Counted from the stretch's first letter, positions 1-9,081 are shown. The stretch is DNA of 23,050 nt from Terrisporobacter othiniensis (GCF_000808015.1 NZ_JWHR01000086.1:1-23050); one strand, 5' to 3'. A program made the numbers and translations. Notes: generated by a model not told the origin, from the letters alone.

Positions 1-1029
1 ATATATAATTTTAGCAAAATTTTTTTCATCTTCATAAATAACTCTACTTATATCCAAGTATTCTTCAAATAAACTCTTGTCTATTCTTTTTAATATTTTT
101 TTTACTTTAACCTTATTTAATTCTTTGATATTTATCTCTTTCATTAAAATTAAAATAATGTTATGATTCTTAATTATTTTCTTTGAGTATACTAATTCTT
201 TACAAAAGCTCTTACAATTTATATTTAACTCTTTAATTAAATAATCTAATGCTACCAATCTTTTCACTAATACTTTATCAAATTTATTTAATATACTAAT
301 TTTTTTATATAACTCTGCAATTTTGTTTTCATCTTCTTCACTACTTATATTCAAATAATTTAATAATTTTGTTTTAAAAAGATAAATAACATTTTCTGGT
401 TTATTACTAAGTATGATTTTATTAAATTCATCAGTTATTCTCTCTAAGCTAATATTTTTTATTATTTGTGCATTATCGTAAATAGCTAAAAGAGTATTAT
501 CCTCTATTTTAAAATTTAATTTACTAGAAAACCTAATAGCTCTAATCATTCTAAGTCCATCTTCATTAAATCTATTATAAGGATTCCCCACTGTTTTAAT
601 AATTTTATTTTCAATGTCAATATTACCTCCAAATAAATCTATTAATCCTTCTTTTTCATTATAAGCCATAGCATTTATAGTAAAATCGCGTCTTTTTAAA
701 TCTTCCTCTAATTTACTCGTAAAATCAACATTTTCTGGTCTTCTATGATCTTTATATTCACCTTCAATTCTATATGTAGTTATTTCATAAATATCATCAT
801 CTATCACTACACTTACCGTTCCATGCTCTATTCCTATGTCTATACATTTAAAGTCTCTAAATATCTCTTTAATGACCTTTGGAGTAGCACTTGTTGTTAT
901 GTCATAGTCATTAGGCTCAAAACCTAATATGGAGTCTCTAACACATCCTCCTACTATATATGCTTCATAATTATTTTCATATATTTTATCTATTATATAT
1001 TTTACTTTTGGAGGTAAATCCACTTTCAT
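1..1029 (-). CDS. cca: CCA tRNA nucleotidyltransferase (partial, 3' end outside window)
   Basis: This gene encodes an enzyme that adds or repairs the 3' CCA of tRNAs, or a closely related poly(A) polymerase-type nucleotidyltransferase. I translated the minus strand from the ATG at 1029 and it stays open for 343 codons to the window edge, so the C-terminus is missing. The N-terminus has the class II polymerase-beta signature: GGCVRD at about residues 26-31, then the catalytic pair DYD at 41-43. It is followed by RRDFTINAMAY at about 113-123 and DGLRMIRAIRFS, which are typical of CCA-adding enzymes. The rest is a helical, lysine-rich tRNA-binding region. The ribosome site AAGGAG lies 8 bases before the ATG. 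The gene follows the spo0A terminator with only about 30 bases between, and I see no clear promoter there. The family call is firm; CCA-adding versus A-adding specificity cannot be settled from motifs alone. Confidence 0.9.
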   Translation of the reverse strand, partial: MKVDLPPKVKYIIDKIYENNYEAYIVGGCVRDSILGFEPNDYDITTSATPKVIKEIFRDFKCIDIGIEHGTVSVVIDDDIYEITTYRIEGEYKDHRRPENVDFTSKLEEDLKRRDFTINAMAYNEKEGLIDLFGGNIDIENKIIKTVGNPYNRFNEDGLRMIRAIRFSSKLNFKIEDNTLLAIYDNAQIIKNISLERITDEFNKIILSNKPENVIYLFKTKLLNYLNISSEEDENKIAELYKKISILNKFDKVLVKRLVALDYLIKELNINCKSFCKELVYSKKIIKNHNIILILMKEINIKELNKVKVKKILKRIDKSLFEEYLDISRVIYEDEKNFAKIIY

Positions 1030-1058
1030 ATTTGCATCTCCTTCATATGTTGATAGTC

Positions 1059-1093
1059 AAAAAATTAAGCCCCCTAAATAATTAGAAGGCTTA
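1059..1093 (-). terminator. Rho-independent terminator of spo0A
   Basis: On the minus strand TAAGCCTTC (1093-1085) pairs with GGGGGCTTA (1074-1066). This gives a 9-bp stem with two G·U pairs and a 10-base loop, followed by a run of six T. It begins 18 bases past the spo0A stop codon. Confidence 0.8.
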
Positions 1094-1110
1094 CTGTAAT
1101 CAATTTAAAA

Positions 1111-1923
1111 TTATTTAACCATGCTGTGTTCTAATCTTAATTTATCTGCAATCATTGCTATAAATTCAGAGTTTGTTGGTTTTCCTTTAGTATTGTGTAC
1201 TGTATAACCAAATAATTGATTTATTGTATCAACCTTTCCCCTACTCCATGCAACTTCTATTGCATGTCTTATTGCTCTTTCAACCCTACTTGGAGTAGTG
1301 TTATATTTTTTTGCAATGCTTGGATATAACTCTTTAGTAACTGCTCCTAAAAGTTCTACATTATCAATAACCATCTTAATAGCTTCTCTTAAATATAAAT
1401 ATCCTTTTATGTGAGCTGGAACACCTATTTCATGGATTATATTTGTTATTTCAGTTTCTATATTTCCTGTATTTTTAACATAATCACTTCTTGTCATTTG
1501 TACTTCTTGATTTTGTCTTATTTTTGGCTCTCCACCAACTACTTTATTAGTTACCAATTCTCTAATTCTATTGATGAATATTACAAAATCAAAAGGTTTA
1601 ACAATATAATAATCTGCTCCCAAATTTATAGCTGTTTGAGTTATTTTATCTTGCCCAACTGCAGATAAAACTATTATTTTTGGTTGTTTTGGAAGATTCA
1701 TAGAGTTTAATTTTTCTATTACTCCTAAGCCATCTAAGTGTGGCATTATTACATCTAGTACTAATAAATCTGGTTGAGTTTTTTGTACTAACTCAAGAGC
1801 CTCAATACCATCTTTAGCTATTCCTAATATTTCTATATCTTCTTCATTAGATAAATATTCTTTTAATAGCTGGCAAAAATCTTTATTATCATCAGCTAAT
1901 ACTATCTTAATCTTTTCGTTCAC
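1111..1923 (-). CDS. spo0A: Sporulation master response regulator Spo0A
   Basis: Spo0A is the phosphorylation-activated transcription factor that commits the cell to sporulation. From the GTG start the protein is 270 residues. The N-terminal receiver domain (about 1-120) has the acidic pair D11/D12, the phospho-acceptor D57 in [10 protein letters not shown]87 and K109 in IVKPFD. A linker of about 25 residues leads to the C-terminal DNA-binding domain, which includes the recognition region [22 protein letters not shown] and is very close to the remembered C. difficile protein. The open frame extends 5 codons upstream to a TTG at 1938. That start is poor because those codons (TTG GGG GGA) are the Shine-Dalgarno sequence itself, and the GTG at 1923 sits 6 bases after it. 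The gene has its own sigma-H promoter with an overlapping 0A box and ends at a strong terminator, so it is probably monocistronic. Identification is essentially certain; only the start is debatable. Confidence 0.97.
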   Translation of the reverse strand: MNEKIKIVLADDNKDFCQLLKEYLSNEEDIEILGIAKDGIEALELVQKTQPDLLVLDVIMPHLDGLGVIEKLNSMNLPKQPKIIVLSAVGQDKITQTAINLGADYYIVKPFDFVIFINRIRELVTNKVVGGEPKIRQNQEVQMTRSDYVKNTGNIETEITNIIHEIGVPAHIKGYLYLREAIKMVIDNVELLGAVTKELYPSIAKKYNTTPSRVERAIRHAIEVAWSRGKVDTINQLFGYTVHNTKGKPTNSEFIAMIADKLRLEHSMVK

Positions 1924-1987
1924 TAAAATTCCCCCCAATATAAGTTTATCTTATTTTAATTTTTTTAATATGCTTACTCTTTTAGGT

Positions 1988-2017
1988 TTATTCGACACTG
2001 TAAAATTATATTCCTTC
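1988..2017 (-). promoter_or_regulatory. Sigma-H promoter of spo0A
   Basis: Reading the minus strand, GAAGGAATA (2017-2009) matches every position of the sigma-H -35 consensus RNAGGAWWW. GTCGAATAA (1996-1988) matches every position of the -10 consensus RNNGAATWW. The spacer is 12 bases, which is normal for this factor. The transcript would start near 1981, giving a leader of about 60 bases before the GTG. Sigma-H control of spo0A is established in Bacillus and clostridia; the match here is what I see. Confidence 0.85.
1991..1997 (-). promoter_or_regulatory. 0A box (Spo0A binding site) overlapping the spo0A -10
   Basis: The minus strand reads TGTCGAA, an exact match to the 0A box consensus. 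It shares six bases with the sigma-H -10 element. Bound Spo0A~P would therefore cover the core promoter, which suggests feedback on its own transcription. Whether it activates or represses cannot be read from position alone. Confidence 0.8.
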
Positions 2018-2045
2018 TAACAAGTTAAATTATTTTATTATCATT

Positions 2046-3068
2046 TTACAATTTTAACATTTCATCAATGAAAATACCATATCCTTTTTTAGGATTATGT
2101 TTAAATACATAAGTTAAACTGCCAATAAGTTTGTTATTTTGTATAATAGGCGCACCACTCATACCTTTTACAATTCCACCTGTATAGTCAATTAATTTAT
2201 CATCAACTACTTTTATTAACATATTATTTTCTTCTTTTAGTATTTTTTCTATTTTTATTTCATATGATTCAACATTTCCTTCTTTTGATTGAAAAAGTAT
2301 ATATGCACTTCCAGTTTTTACATCATTCTTTTTCCCAATTTCTATAAGTGGAAGGTTAAAATTGTAATTATAATTATAAAAATTGCCCTTTATACCATTA
2401 TTCGAATTAATAGAAAACTTTCCAACAGAATTATTATAGTCTATTATAGCCTTAATTTGTCCAACATTTTTTTCATTATTTTTATAAATGTCTATATTTG
2501 AAGCATTGTAAATATTTCCCTCTTTAATACTTAGTAATTTATCTGTATCCATATCACAAATACCATGACCTATGGCATAAAATTCATTTGTAATAGGATT
2601 ATAACATGTTAATGTACCTATACCAGATATTTTGTCTCTTACCCAAAGACCTAGCTTATATCTATCATTTTCCTCTTTAGTTTTAATTTTGCATTTTTTA
2701 ACTTCATCCTTTCTTTCAAATACAATTTCTACCTCATCTGAACAAAGTTTATTTAAAATATTTGTAATATCTTTACTATTATTAATTTTTTCTCCTTCTA
2801 TAGATATGATATTATCTCCTATTTTTAGACCTCCAATATACTCTATGTCATCTTCTTCAAATCCTATAACCAAGGTTCCGTCTGTATCAGCCTTAATTCC
2901 CACAATATTTCCAAGGGGATACACATATTTCTTACTTGATATATTTTCACCTTGAAAGGTTTCCAAAATATCTTTATCTTTTTGTTTTATTAGTATATTA
3001 CAAAAAATCAGCAAAGCAAAAAAAATACTTATGATAAATCTATTATTTTTTTTCATACTTAATCCCAT
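2046..3068 (-). CDS. spoIVB: SpoIVB sporulation signalling serine protease (S55 family)
   Basis: SpoIVB is a forespore-secreted protease that, in Bacillus, cleaves SpoIVFA so that SpoIVFB can activate pro-sigma-K. The 340-residue protein has a short basic N-terminus and one hydrophobic anchor (about residues 11-27). A PDZ domain follows (about 57-128, with the GGLKIGDNIISI turn), then the S55 peptidase domain. The likely catalytic triad is H168 in AIGHGI, D289 and S304 in GMSGAP, which keeps the 15-residue Asp-to-Ser spacing remembered for Bacillus. The C-terminus (KGYGIFIDEML) is typical. The start is uncertain. An AGAAGG site lies only 2 bases before the first ATG and 14 before the second (3056), so the second ATG, giving MKKNNRF, may be the real one. 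It lies between recN and spo0A, the usual clostridial place. C. difficile is known to process sigma-K differently, so the target in this organism is open. Confidence 0.95.
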   Translation of the reverse strand: MGLSMKKNNRFIISIFFALLIFCNILIKQKDKDILETFQGENISSKKYVYPLGNIVGIKADTDGTLVIGFEEDDIEYIGGLKIGDNIISIEGEKINNSKDITNILNKLCSDEVEIVFERKDEVKKCKIKTKEENDRYKLGLWVRDKISGIGTLTCYNPITNEFYAIGHGICDMDTDKLLSIKEGNIYNASNIDIYKNNEKNVGQIKAIIDYNNSVGKFSINSNNGIKGNFYNYNYNFNLPLIEIGKKNDVKTGSAYILFQSKEGNVESYEIKIEKILKEENNMLIKVVDDKLIDYTGGIVKGMSGAPIIQNNKLIGSLTYVFKHNPKKGYGIFIDEMLKL

Positions 3069-3093
3069 ATCCTTCTAATAATAATTTCTATAT

Positions 3094-3122
3094 TATAATT
3101 CCATTAAATAGTTAAAATATAC
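3094..3122 (-). promoter_or_regulatory. Possible forespore (sigma-G type) promoter of spoIVB
   Basis: On the minus strand GTATA (3122-3118) fits the sigma-G -35 pattern. AATTATA (3100-3094) matches 4 of the 5 fixed positions of the -10 pattern CATnnTA, after a 17-base spacer. This fits known forespore expression of spoIVB, but in such AT-rich DNA a chance match is quite possible. Confidence 0.35.
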
Positions 3123-3123
3123 A

Positions 3124-3154
3124 AAAAAGAATAGAAAATGATTCTATTCTTTTT
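3124..3154 (-). terminator. Rho-independent terminator of recN
   Basis: A perfect 13-bp inverted repeat (AAAAAGAATAGAA with its complement) around a 5-base loop ends in a T run on the minus strand. It starts about 30 bases after the recN stop. The stem is weak in GC (3 pairs), so read-through into spoIVB may be substantial. Confidence 0.7.
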
Positions 3155-3185
3155 ATTAACAATATTTAATTATTTTATTATTAGT

Positions 3186-4865
3186 TTAATGATTCTCTTT
3201 TGTTAAATTAACAATTTCTCTAGCATGTTCAATAGTTGTATCAGTTATATTGCTACCAGCAATAAGTCTAGCTATTTCATTTATACTTTCTTCGTCTTTT
3301 AACTTTTTAATAGTAGTATAAGTTCTATTTCCATCACTATTTTTTGATATGCAGAAATGTGTATCTGCATTGGCTGCTATTTGAGGTAAATGTGTTATAC
3401 ATAGTATTTGTTTTTTCTTTGCAATATTATGTAATTTATCTCCTACAACTTGAGCTGCAATACCACTTATACCTGCATCTATTTCGTCAAATACTATAGT
3501 ATCTATTTCATCTATATCTGCAAGTATTGTTTTAAATGCCAGCATGAATCTAGACATTTCTCCTCCTGATGCAACTTTATAAATTGGCTTTAAGTCTTCA
3601 CCTAAGTTAAATGATATCATAAATTCTACTTCGCTATTTCCATTTTGTGAATAATTAGCTTCAGTGAAATTGACTTTAAAACTAACTCCCTTCATATCTA
3701 GGGATTTCAATTCACTCAATATGGCTTTTTGTAAATTTATGGCAGCTTCTTGTCTTACTTTTGTAAGAGATAAAGCCTTTTTACTTAACTCTTCTTCTAG
3801 TTCTACTAACTTACTTTTTAGACTTTCTGCCATTTCATCTCTATTTATTATTTCTTCTAATCTAAATGAAATTTTATCCTTATAATTTAAAATATCTTCT
3901 ATAGTCTCACCATATTTTCTTCTTAAATTATTTATTTCATCTACTCTTACTTCAATTTGTTCAAGTTCATAAGGCTCAAAGTCAATATTTTCTTTATAAT
4001 TTCTAAGATCTCTGCAAGTATCTTGAAGCTCATACATTATTCTTTCTATAGTTCCACTATACTCACTTAGTGTCTCATCGTATTTACTTATTTCACTTAA
4101 TTCATTGGATGCCATACCTATTAAATCTACAGCATTAATACTTCCATCATGAAGCTTTTCATAACTTAAGTTAAGATTATTATATATTTTTTCACTATTT
4201 CTATAGATTTCTCGTTGCTTTAATAAATCTTCATACTCTTCTTTGCTTAATGCAGCCGCCTCAATCTCATTAATCTGAAATTTTAGTAAATCTATTTCTC
4301 TTTGAATTTCTTTTTCATCTTTATTTTCATTTAATGTATTTAGTGCCTTTTTTACTTTGTTATACTCTGCATAAATATTTTTATATTCATCCCTTGGTGA
4401 TTCTATTATTTTTCCTCCAAATAAATCTAAAAATTTTAAATGAGTATCTTTATTAAACAGGGCTTGATTTTGATGCTGTCCATGTAAATCAATAAATGTT
4501 AATGCTATTTCTTTTAATATGGACATTTTAACAGTTCTTCCATTTATTCGGGCTACACTTTTTCCATCTGCATAAATAATCCTAGTTATAATTAATTCGT
4601 CGTCTTCTAAATCTATGTCATATTCATTCAATATATTTTGTAAATTACTACTTGGAGATGATACTATAATTTCTGCAATACCTTTTTCAGTACCTTTTCT
4701 TAAAAAAGACTTATCATATTTATTTCCTAAACATAGACCAAGAGCCTCTATTATAATAGATTTTCCAGAACCAGTTTCCCCCGTTAGTATATTTAGATTT
4801 TCGCCTAAGTTAATTCTACTTTCTTCAACTAAAGCACAATTTTTCATATATAATTCAAGGATCAT
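3186..4865 (-). CDS. recN: DNA repair ATPase RecN
   Basis: RecN is an SMC-like ATPase that gathers and holds broken DNA ends early in recombinational repair. The 559-residue protein has the Walker A motif GETGSGKS at residues 29-36. A long coiled-coil region rich in K, E and L follows (roughly 150-370). The ABC signature ASGGEMSR is at about 432-439, the Walker B DEIDAG at 460-465, and the switch histidine in THLPQIAA at about 492. Bacillus RecN is about the same length. The ATG at 4865 is preceded by a GGGGGC ribosome site. It follows tlyA by 25 bases and is probably co-transcribed with it. In most clostridia I remember, nadK and argR sit between these two genes; here they are absent. RecN expression is usually DNA-damage inducible, but I found no clear LexA box in the short gap. 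Confidence 0.97.
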   Translation of the reverse strand: MILELYMKNCALVEESRINLGENLNILTGETGSGKSIIIEALGLCLGNKYDKSFLRKGTEKGIAEIIVSSPSSNLQNILNEYDIDLEDDELIITRIIYADGKSVARINGRTVKMSILKEIALTFIDLHGQHQNQALFNKDTHLKFLDLFGGKIIESPRDEYKNIYAEYNKVKKALNTLNENKDEKEIQREIDLLKFQINEIEAAALSKEEYEDLLKQREIYRNSEKIYNNLNLSYEKLHDGSINAVDLIGMASNELSEISKYDETLSEYSGTIERIMYELQDTCRDLRNYKENIDFEPYELEQIEVRVDEINNLRRKYGETIEDILNYKDKISFRLEEIINRDEMAESLKSKLVELEEELSKKALSLTKVRQEAAINLQKAILSELKSLDMKGVSFKVNFTEANYSQNGNSEVEFMISFNLGEDLKPIYKVASGGEMSRFMLAFKTILADIDEIDTIVFDEIDAGISGIAAQVVGDKLHNIAKKKQILCITHLPQIAANADTHFCISKNSDGNRTYTTIKKLKDEESINEIARLIAGSNITDTTIEHAREIVNLTKENH

Positions 4866-4890
4866 TTTATGCCCCCTTTATCATTACTTT

Positions 4891-5703
4891 TTATTTATTT
4901 AAGTTATGAGATTCTTCTACAACTTCAACTATTTTTTTATCAAAAGATTCTTTATCAAAAGTAAAGTCATCATTATTATTTCTTAAATGAATTAAGTATT
5001 CTATATTACCTTCTGGCCCTTTTATTGGCGAATAATCAAGATTTAAAATTGCAAATCCATTATCTACTGCAAATGTTGATATCATTTCTATAACTTCAAT
5101 ATGGACGTTTTTATCTCTTACTACACCTTTTTTACCAACTTTTCCTTTTCCTGCTTCAAATTGTGGCTTAATTAATGCTACTACTTCACCTTCTCTAGTT
5201 AGCAATTCTTTTGCTTTAGGTAAAACAAGTTTCAGAGATATAAATGATACATCTATAGATGCAAAATCTGCAAATTCTTTTGTATCTTCAATTGTTACGT
5301 GTCTTATGTTAGTTCTTTCCATACATACAACTCTCTCATCTTGTCTTAATTTCCATGCTAATTGACCATAACCTACATCAATTGAAAATACTTTTATTGC
5401 ACCATTTTGAAGCATACAATCAGTAAATCCTCCTGTTGATGCTCCTATATCCATACAAACTTTATCTTTAAGAGTTACTCCAAAGTATTTCATTGCTTTT
5501 TCAAGCTTTAATCCACCTCTACTTACATAAGGAATTGGATTACCTTTTACTAAAATATTAGCATCTTCTTTAACTTCTGTCCCTGGTTTGTCACATCTTT
5601 GATTATCTACAAATACAAGGCCTGCCATTATGGCTTTTTTAGCTCTTTCTCTACTTTCAAAATGTCCTTTGTCTACAAGTAAAATATCTATTCTTTTTTT
5701 CAT
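4891..5703 (-). CDS. tlyA: TlyA-family rRNA 2'-O-methyltransferase
   Basis: TlyA proteins methylate ribose in rRNA (C1409 of 16S and C1920 of 23S in mycobacteria, where this affects capreomycin sensitivity). Older annotation calls them hemolysins. The 270-residue protein begins with an S4 RNA-binding domain (about 1-62; KRIDILLVDKGHFESRERAKK). A SAM-dependent FtsJ-like fold follows, with motif I DIGASTGGFTDCML at 85-98, SIDVGYGQLAW at about 107-117, and ALIKPQFEAGKGKVGKKGVVRD near 185. Those segments carry the K-D-K-E type catalytic residues. Its start is 16 bases after the dxs stop, and the dxs–tlyA pairing is common in Firmicutes, so co-transcription is likely. The target site in this species is inferred from the family. 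Confidence 0.93.
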   Translation of the reverse strand: MKKRIDILLVDKGHFESRERAKKAIMAGLVFVDNQRCDKPGTEVKEDANILVKGNPIPYVSRGGLKLEKAMKYFGVTLKDKVCMDIGASTGGFTDCMLQNGAIKVFSIDVGYGQLAWKLRQDERVVCMERTNIRHVTIEDTKEFADFASIDVSFISLKLVLPKAKELLTREGEVVALIKPQFEAGKGKVGKKGVVRDKNVHIEVIEMISTFAVDNGFAILNLDYSPIKGPEGNIEYLIHLRNNNDDFTFDKESFDKKIVEVVEESHNLNK

Positions 5704-5719
5704 TATACTATCCTTTTAA

Positions 5720-7576
5720 TTATAAATTTTTTATTCTATTTGCTATTTGTTCATCTGATAGGCCTATTGTCTCAAATAGTTCATCCACATTACCATGTTC
5801 AACATATCTATCAGGTATACCTATATTTTCCACTTTTACATTATAATTATTATCTATTACAAATTTATTTATTCTACTTCCAAATCCGCCATTTATGACA
5901 TTATCTTCAATCGTCACAACTTTAGAGTGTTTTTTCAATAATTCATGTAGTAAATCTTCATCCATTGGTTTTAAAAATCTTGCATTTACTATCGTAGGAT
6001 TGATCTCATCTTTAAGAAGTATTTCTCTTGCATTTAATGCCTTTTTCACCATATTACCAATGGCTAATACTAAAATATTATTTCCTTCCTCTAATACTTC
6101 ATAGCTTCCTACTTTTATTTTTTCATAAGAGCCTTTATCTATATAATATGAATTACCTCTAGGATATCTTATAGCCACAGGACCATCTATATCTGCAGAT
6201 AATTCCATCATTAGATCTAATTCTTTTATGTCTTTTGGTGCCATTACTGTCAAGTTTGGCACAATATTTAAATAACTTAAATCAAATACACCATGATGTG
6301 TTTCTCCGTCATTTCCAACAAGGCCTGCTCTATCAATTAGAAATGTAACATTCTTTTTAGTTATAGATACATCGTGTATAACTTGATCATATCCTCTTTG
6401 TAAGAAAGATGAGTATACTGCAAAATATGGCTTCATACCTTCCTTAGCAAGACCTGCCGCAAATGTTGTTGCATGTTGTTCTGCTATTCCCACATCATAA
6501 TATCTATATGGATAAGATATACCAAAAGTATTTAGACCTGTTCCCGATGGCATTGCCGCAGTTATTGCCACAATTTTATCGTCTTTATCTGCCATCTCAA
6601 CTAATTTTTTACCTACATGAGAAGATATACTTTCCTTTGTAGATGCTTTAATTCCTTGTTCTATATTAAACTTAGATACACCATGGTATTTATCTGGTGC
6701 ATTCTCTGCAAACTCATACCCTTTACCTTTTTCAGTTATAACATGTAATAAAACAGGACCTTTTTTATTTTTAGCCTTATTTAAAATATCTATTAGTTCT
6801 TTAATATTGTGACCATCTATTGGTCCATAATATTTAATCCCAAAAGATTCAAATAAGTCACAGTCTTGTGGAGTAAATTTACTTATAATTCCATCCTTCA
6901 CCTTATCTGCTGTCTTATAAATAAAGTTACCTGCTTTTGTCATAGATAATATTTTTTCTATTTGATCTTTAACTTGATTTGCTTTAGCATTTCTAATAAT
7001 ACTTGATAAATACCTAGACATTCCACCCACATTTTTATCTATAGACATTTCATTGTCATTTAAAATTATTATCATTTTTTTATTTAAATATCCTAGGTGA
7101 TTAATAGCTTCTAAAGCCATACCTCCTGTTATAGATCCATCTCCTATAACAGATACTACATTAAAATCTTCTCGTTTTATATCCCTTGCACAAGCAATTC
7201 CAAGACCTACCGATATAGATGTAGAACTATGTCCCGTATCAAATATATCATGTTCACTTTCATTCTCTTTTGGAAATCCACTTAATCCATTAAGTTGTCT
7301 AAGTGTTGCGAATTCATCTTTACGTCCTGTAATAATTTTATGTACATAAGATTGATGTCCCACATCCCATATTAGTTTATCTTTTGGACTATCGAAAACT
7401 TTGTGCAATGCCAAAGTCAACTCAACTACTCCTAAATTTGAAGCTAAATGACCTCCAGTTCTTGAAATAGAATTTATTAAAAACTGTCTTATCTCTTCCG
7501 CCAATTCTTCCATTTCAGCAGTATTTAATTTTTTTATATCTTCTGGAGAATTTACTTCATTTAAATAATTACACAT
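5720..7576 (-). CDS. dxs: 1-deoxy-D-xylulose-5-phosphate synthase
   Basis: Dxs is a thiamine-diphosphate enzyme that condenses pyruvate and glyceraldehyde 3-phosphate to DXP, the entry step of the MEP isoprenoid pathway (it also feeds thiamine and pyridoxal). The protein is 618 residues from ATG 7576. It contains the thiamine-diphosphate/Mg motif GDGSITGG (145-152) ending in NDNEMSI (about 173-179), the GHQSY motif (about 74-78), and the transketolase pyrimidine-domain segment [18 protein letters not shown] with its catalytic glutamate. A transketolase C-terminal domain follows. The frame can be opened four codons further to a GTG at 7588, but that GTG lies within the Shine-Dalgarno AAAGGTGAGG. 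The ATG 6 bases after it is therefore the start. It is separated from the upstream yuiD-like gene by a terminator, so it should have its own promoter, which I could not place. Confidence 0.97.
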   Translation of the reverse strand: MCNYLNEVNSPEDIKKLNTAEMEELAEEIRQFLINSISRTGGHLASNLGVVELTLALHKVFDSPKDKLIWDVGHQSYVHKIITGRKDEFATLRQLNGLSGFPKENESEHDIFDTGHSSTSISVGLGIACARDIKREDFNVVSVIGDGSITGGMALEAINHLGYLNKKMIIILNDNEMSIDKNVGGMSRYLSSIIRNAKANQVKDQIEKILSMTKAGNFIYKTADKVKDGIISKFTPQDCDLFESFGIKYYGPIDGHNIKELIDILNKAKNKKGPVLLHVITEKGKGYEFAENAPDKYHGVSKFNIEQGIKASTKESISSHVGKKLVEMADKDDKIVAITAAMPSGTGLNTFGISYPYRYYDVGIAEQHATTFAAGLAKEGMKPYFAVYSSFLQRGYDQVIHDVSITKKNVTFLIDRAGLVGNDGETHHGVFDLSYLNIVPNLTVMAPKDIKELDLMMELSADIDGPVAIRYPRGNSYYIDKGSYEKIKVGSYEVLEEGNNILVLAIGNMVKKALNAREILLKDEINPTIVNARFLKPMDEDLLHELLKKHSKVVTIEDNVINGGFGSRINKFVIDNNYNVKVENIGIPDRYVEHGNVDELFETIGLSDEQIANRIKNL

Positions 7577-7640
7577 AATTTTCCTCACCTTTATAATGGT
7601 TTAATTTAGTTTTATTTTATATTTAAAAATTACTCATATT

Positions 7641-7665
7641 AAAAAAGCCTTCCATAGAAGACTTT
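7641..7665 (-). terminator. Rho-independent terminator after the yuiD-like gene
   Basis: On the minus strand AAAGTCTTC (7665-7657) pairs with GAAGGCTTT (7652-7644). All nine pairs form, one of them G·U, around a 4-base loop, and a T run follows. It closes the nusB-to-yuiD gene run before dxs. Confidence 0.8.
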
Positions 7666-7746
7666 GATTTTTATAGTTTCCATGTATTTATTATAATTTC
7701 CTATAAAGCAAAAAAATTATATCATATAATACATTTTTTTTCAATT

Positions 7747-8184
7747 TTAAGCCATAAGTACTCCAACCACTATACCCAGGATTGCGCCAAATATAACTTC
7801 TTTTGGTGTATGACCTACTAATTCTTTTAAAGTTTCATGTTCAATATGTTTTTTATTTTGTAAATCTTCAACTATTTTATTTAAAATAGCGGCTTGCTTT
7901 CCTACTGCTCTTCTTACACCGGAAGCATCATACATTACTATTAATGCAAAAACTACACATACTGCAAATTCAACTGAGTCTAATCCTATGTGTATACCAA
8001 CTAGCGTTGATAAACTTGTAACAAATGAACTATGTGAACTCGGCATTCCACCCGACATAAATATTCTTGAAAAATCCACTGCTCTTTCTTTTCCTGTAAA
8101 TATTTTTATAAATTGTGCTAAAAAACAAGCAAATATACTTGTCCATAATATCTGGTTGTTAAATACTTGTGTAAAAAAATCCAT
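7747..8184 (-). CDS. Divergent PAP2 family membrane protein (YuiD-like, DUF212)
   Basis: This is a 145-residue integral membrane protein of the divergent PAP2 (acid phosphatase/vanadium haloperoxidase-related) family, like Bacillus YuiD. Hydrophobic stretches lie at about residues 9-26, 50-66, 69-86 and 126-144. The family signature GGMPSSHSSF (about 45-54) resembles the PAP2 PSxH core, and DASGVRRAVGKQA (about 86-98) is the second conserved block. Its ATG is 9 bases past the ispA stop, so it is translationally close to ispA. Its position after a prenyl diphosphate synthase suggests work on a polyprenyl phosphate or diphosphate, but this is inference. I know of no firm biochemical role for the family. 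Confidence 0.85.
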   Translation of the reverse strand: MDFFTQVFNNQILWTSIFACFLAQFIKIFTGKERAVDFSRIFMSGGMPSSHSSFVTSLSTLVGIHIGLDSVEFAVCVVFALIVMYDASGVRRAVGKQAAILNKIVEDLQNKKHIEHETLKELVGHTPKEVIFGAILGIVVGVLMA

Positions 8185-8193
8185 GCGGCCTCC

Positions 8194-9081
8194 TTAACAA
8201 TCCCTACTAATTATATAGTCTCCTAATTGATTTAAAAAATCTATTTCTGATGATAATCCATCTATGCTAGATTTTCCTTCTTCTATTAACTGTCTCGCTA
8301 TCTCCCTTGATTTTTCAAGCCCTAGTAATGAAGGATATGTTGATTTGTGATTTTCAATATCACTTCCTATAGGTTTGCCTAATTTTTCTTCATCTCCTGT
8401 TATATCTAATATATCATCTACTATTTGGAAAGATAATCCGATGTTTTTCCCATACTTAGTTACTTTTTCCAATTCTTCTTCTGTTGCTCCGCCAATTATG
8501 GCACCAGCTCTCATACACCCTACAATCATAGCTGCAGTTTTATTTAAGTGAATAAAATCTAATTTATCTTTGTCTATAATTTTGTTTTCACTTTCCACAT
8601 CTACAACTTGACCACCAATCATTCCATAAATACCTGCATGTTTTGCAATTTCATTTATAGCCTTCAAATATTTATTTGAGCCTTTTTTATTTATGGATGA
8701 AGATAACATTACCTCAAAAGCATAGTTTAATAGAGCATCTCCAGCTAAAGTTGCCATACCATCACCAAATACTTTATGATTTGTAGGCTTACCCCTTCTT
8801 AAGTCATCATTATCTAGTGCTGGTAAATCATCATGAATTAAAGAATAAGTATGTATCATCTCTATAGCCATAGCAAAAGGAATTGCATCTTCTTCTTTGC
8901 CTCCAACTATTTTACAACTTTCTAAAGTTAATATAGGTCTAAGCCTCTTACCTCCAGCTTTTAAACTGTAGTTCATAGCTTTCATAATAGTTTGTTGATA
9001 TCCTTCTTCTTTTGGCATATACTCATTTAAAAGTGTTTCTATATAATCAATTTTTTCTTTTAAAACAGTTTTAAATTCCAT
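8194..9081 (-). CDS. ispA: Farnesyl/geranyl diphosphate synthase (polyprenyl synthetase family)
   Basis: This is a trans-prenyltransferase that extends DMAPP with IPP to geranyl and farnesyl diphosphate, the precursor of undecaprenyl carriers and quinones. The 295-residue protein has the usual length. It carries GGKRLRP (43-49) for diphosphate binding, the first aspartate-rich motif DDLPALDNDD (84-93), the RRGKPTNH segment (95-102), and the second motif DDILD (222-226). The insertion of two residues between the aspartates of the first motif is typical of bacterial type FPP synthases. It starts one base after the xseB stop, so the two are coupled. Together with dxs and the yuiD-like gene it forms an isoprenoid cluster. 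Chain length is inferred from the motif class, not proven. Confidence 0.95.
   Translation of the reverse strand: MEFKTVLKEKIDYIETLLNEYMPKEEGYQQTIMKAMNYSLKAGGKRLRPILTLESCKIVGGKEEDAIPFAMAIEMIHTYSLIHDDLPALDNDDLRRGKPTNHKVFGDGMATLAGDALLNYAFEVMLSSSINKKGSNKYLKAINEIAKHAGIYGMIGGQVVDVESENKIIDKDKLDFIHLNKTAAMIVGCMRAGAIIGGATEEELEKVTKYGKNIGLSFQIVDDILDITGDEEKLGKPIGSDIENHKSTYPSLLGLEKSREIARQLIEEGKSSIDGLSSEIDFLNQLGDYIISRDC

Noticed and set aside
745..927. Plus-strand 60-residue open frame
   Set aside because: It lies wholly within the minus-strand cca coding sequence, is made of low-complexity residues and has no ribosome site.
4891..5703. Hemolysin annotation for TlyA
   Set aside because: The S4 plus FtsJ-like architecture supports an rRNA methyltransferase; haemolytic activity is a historical label.
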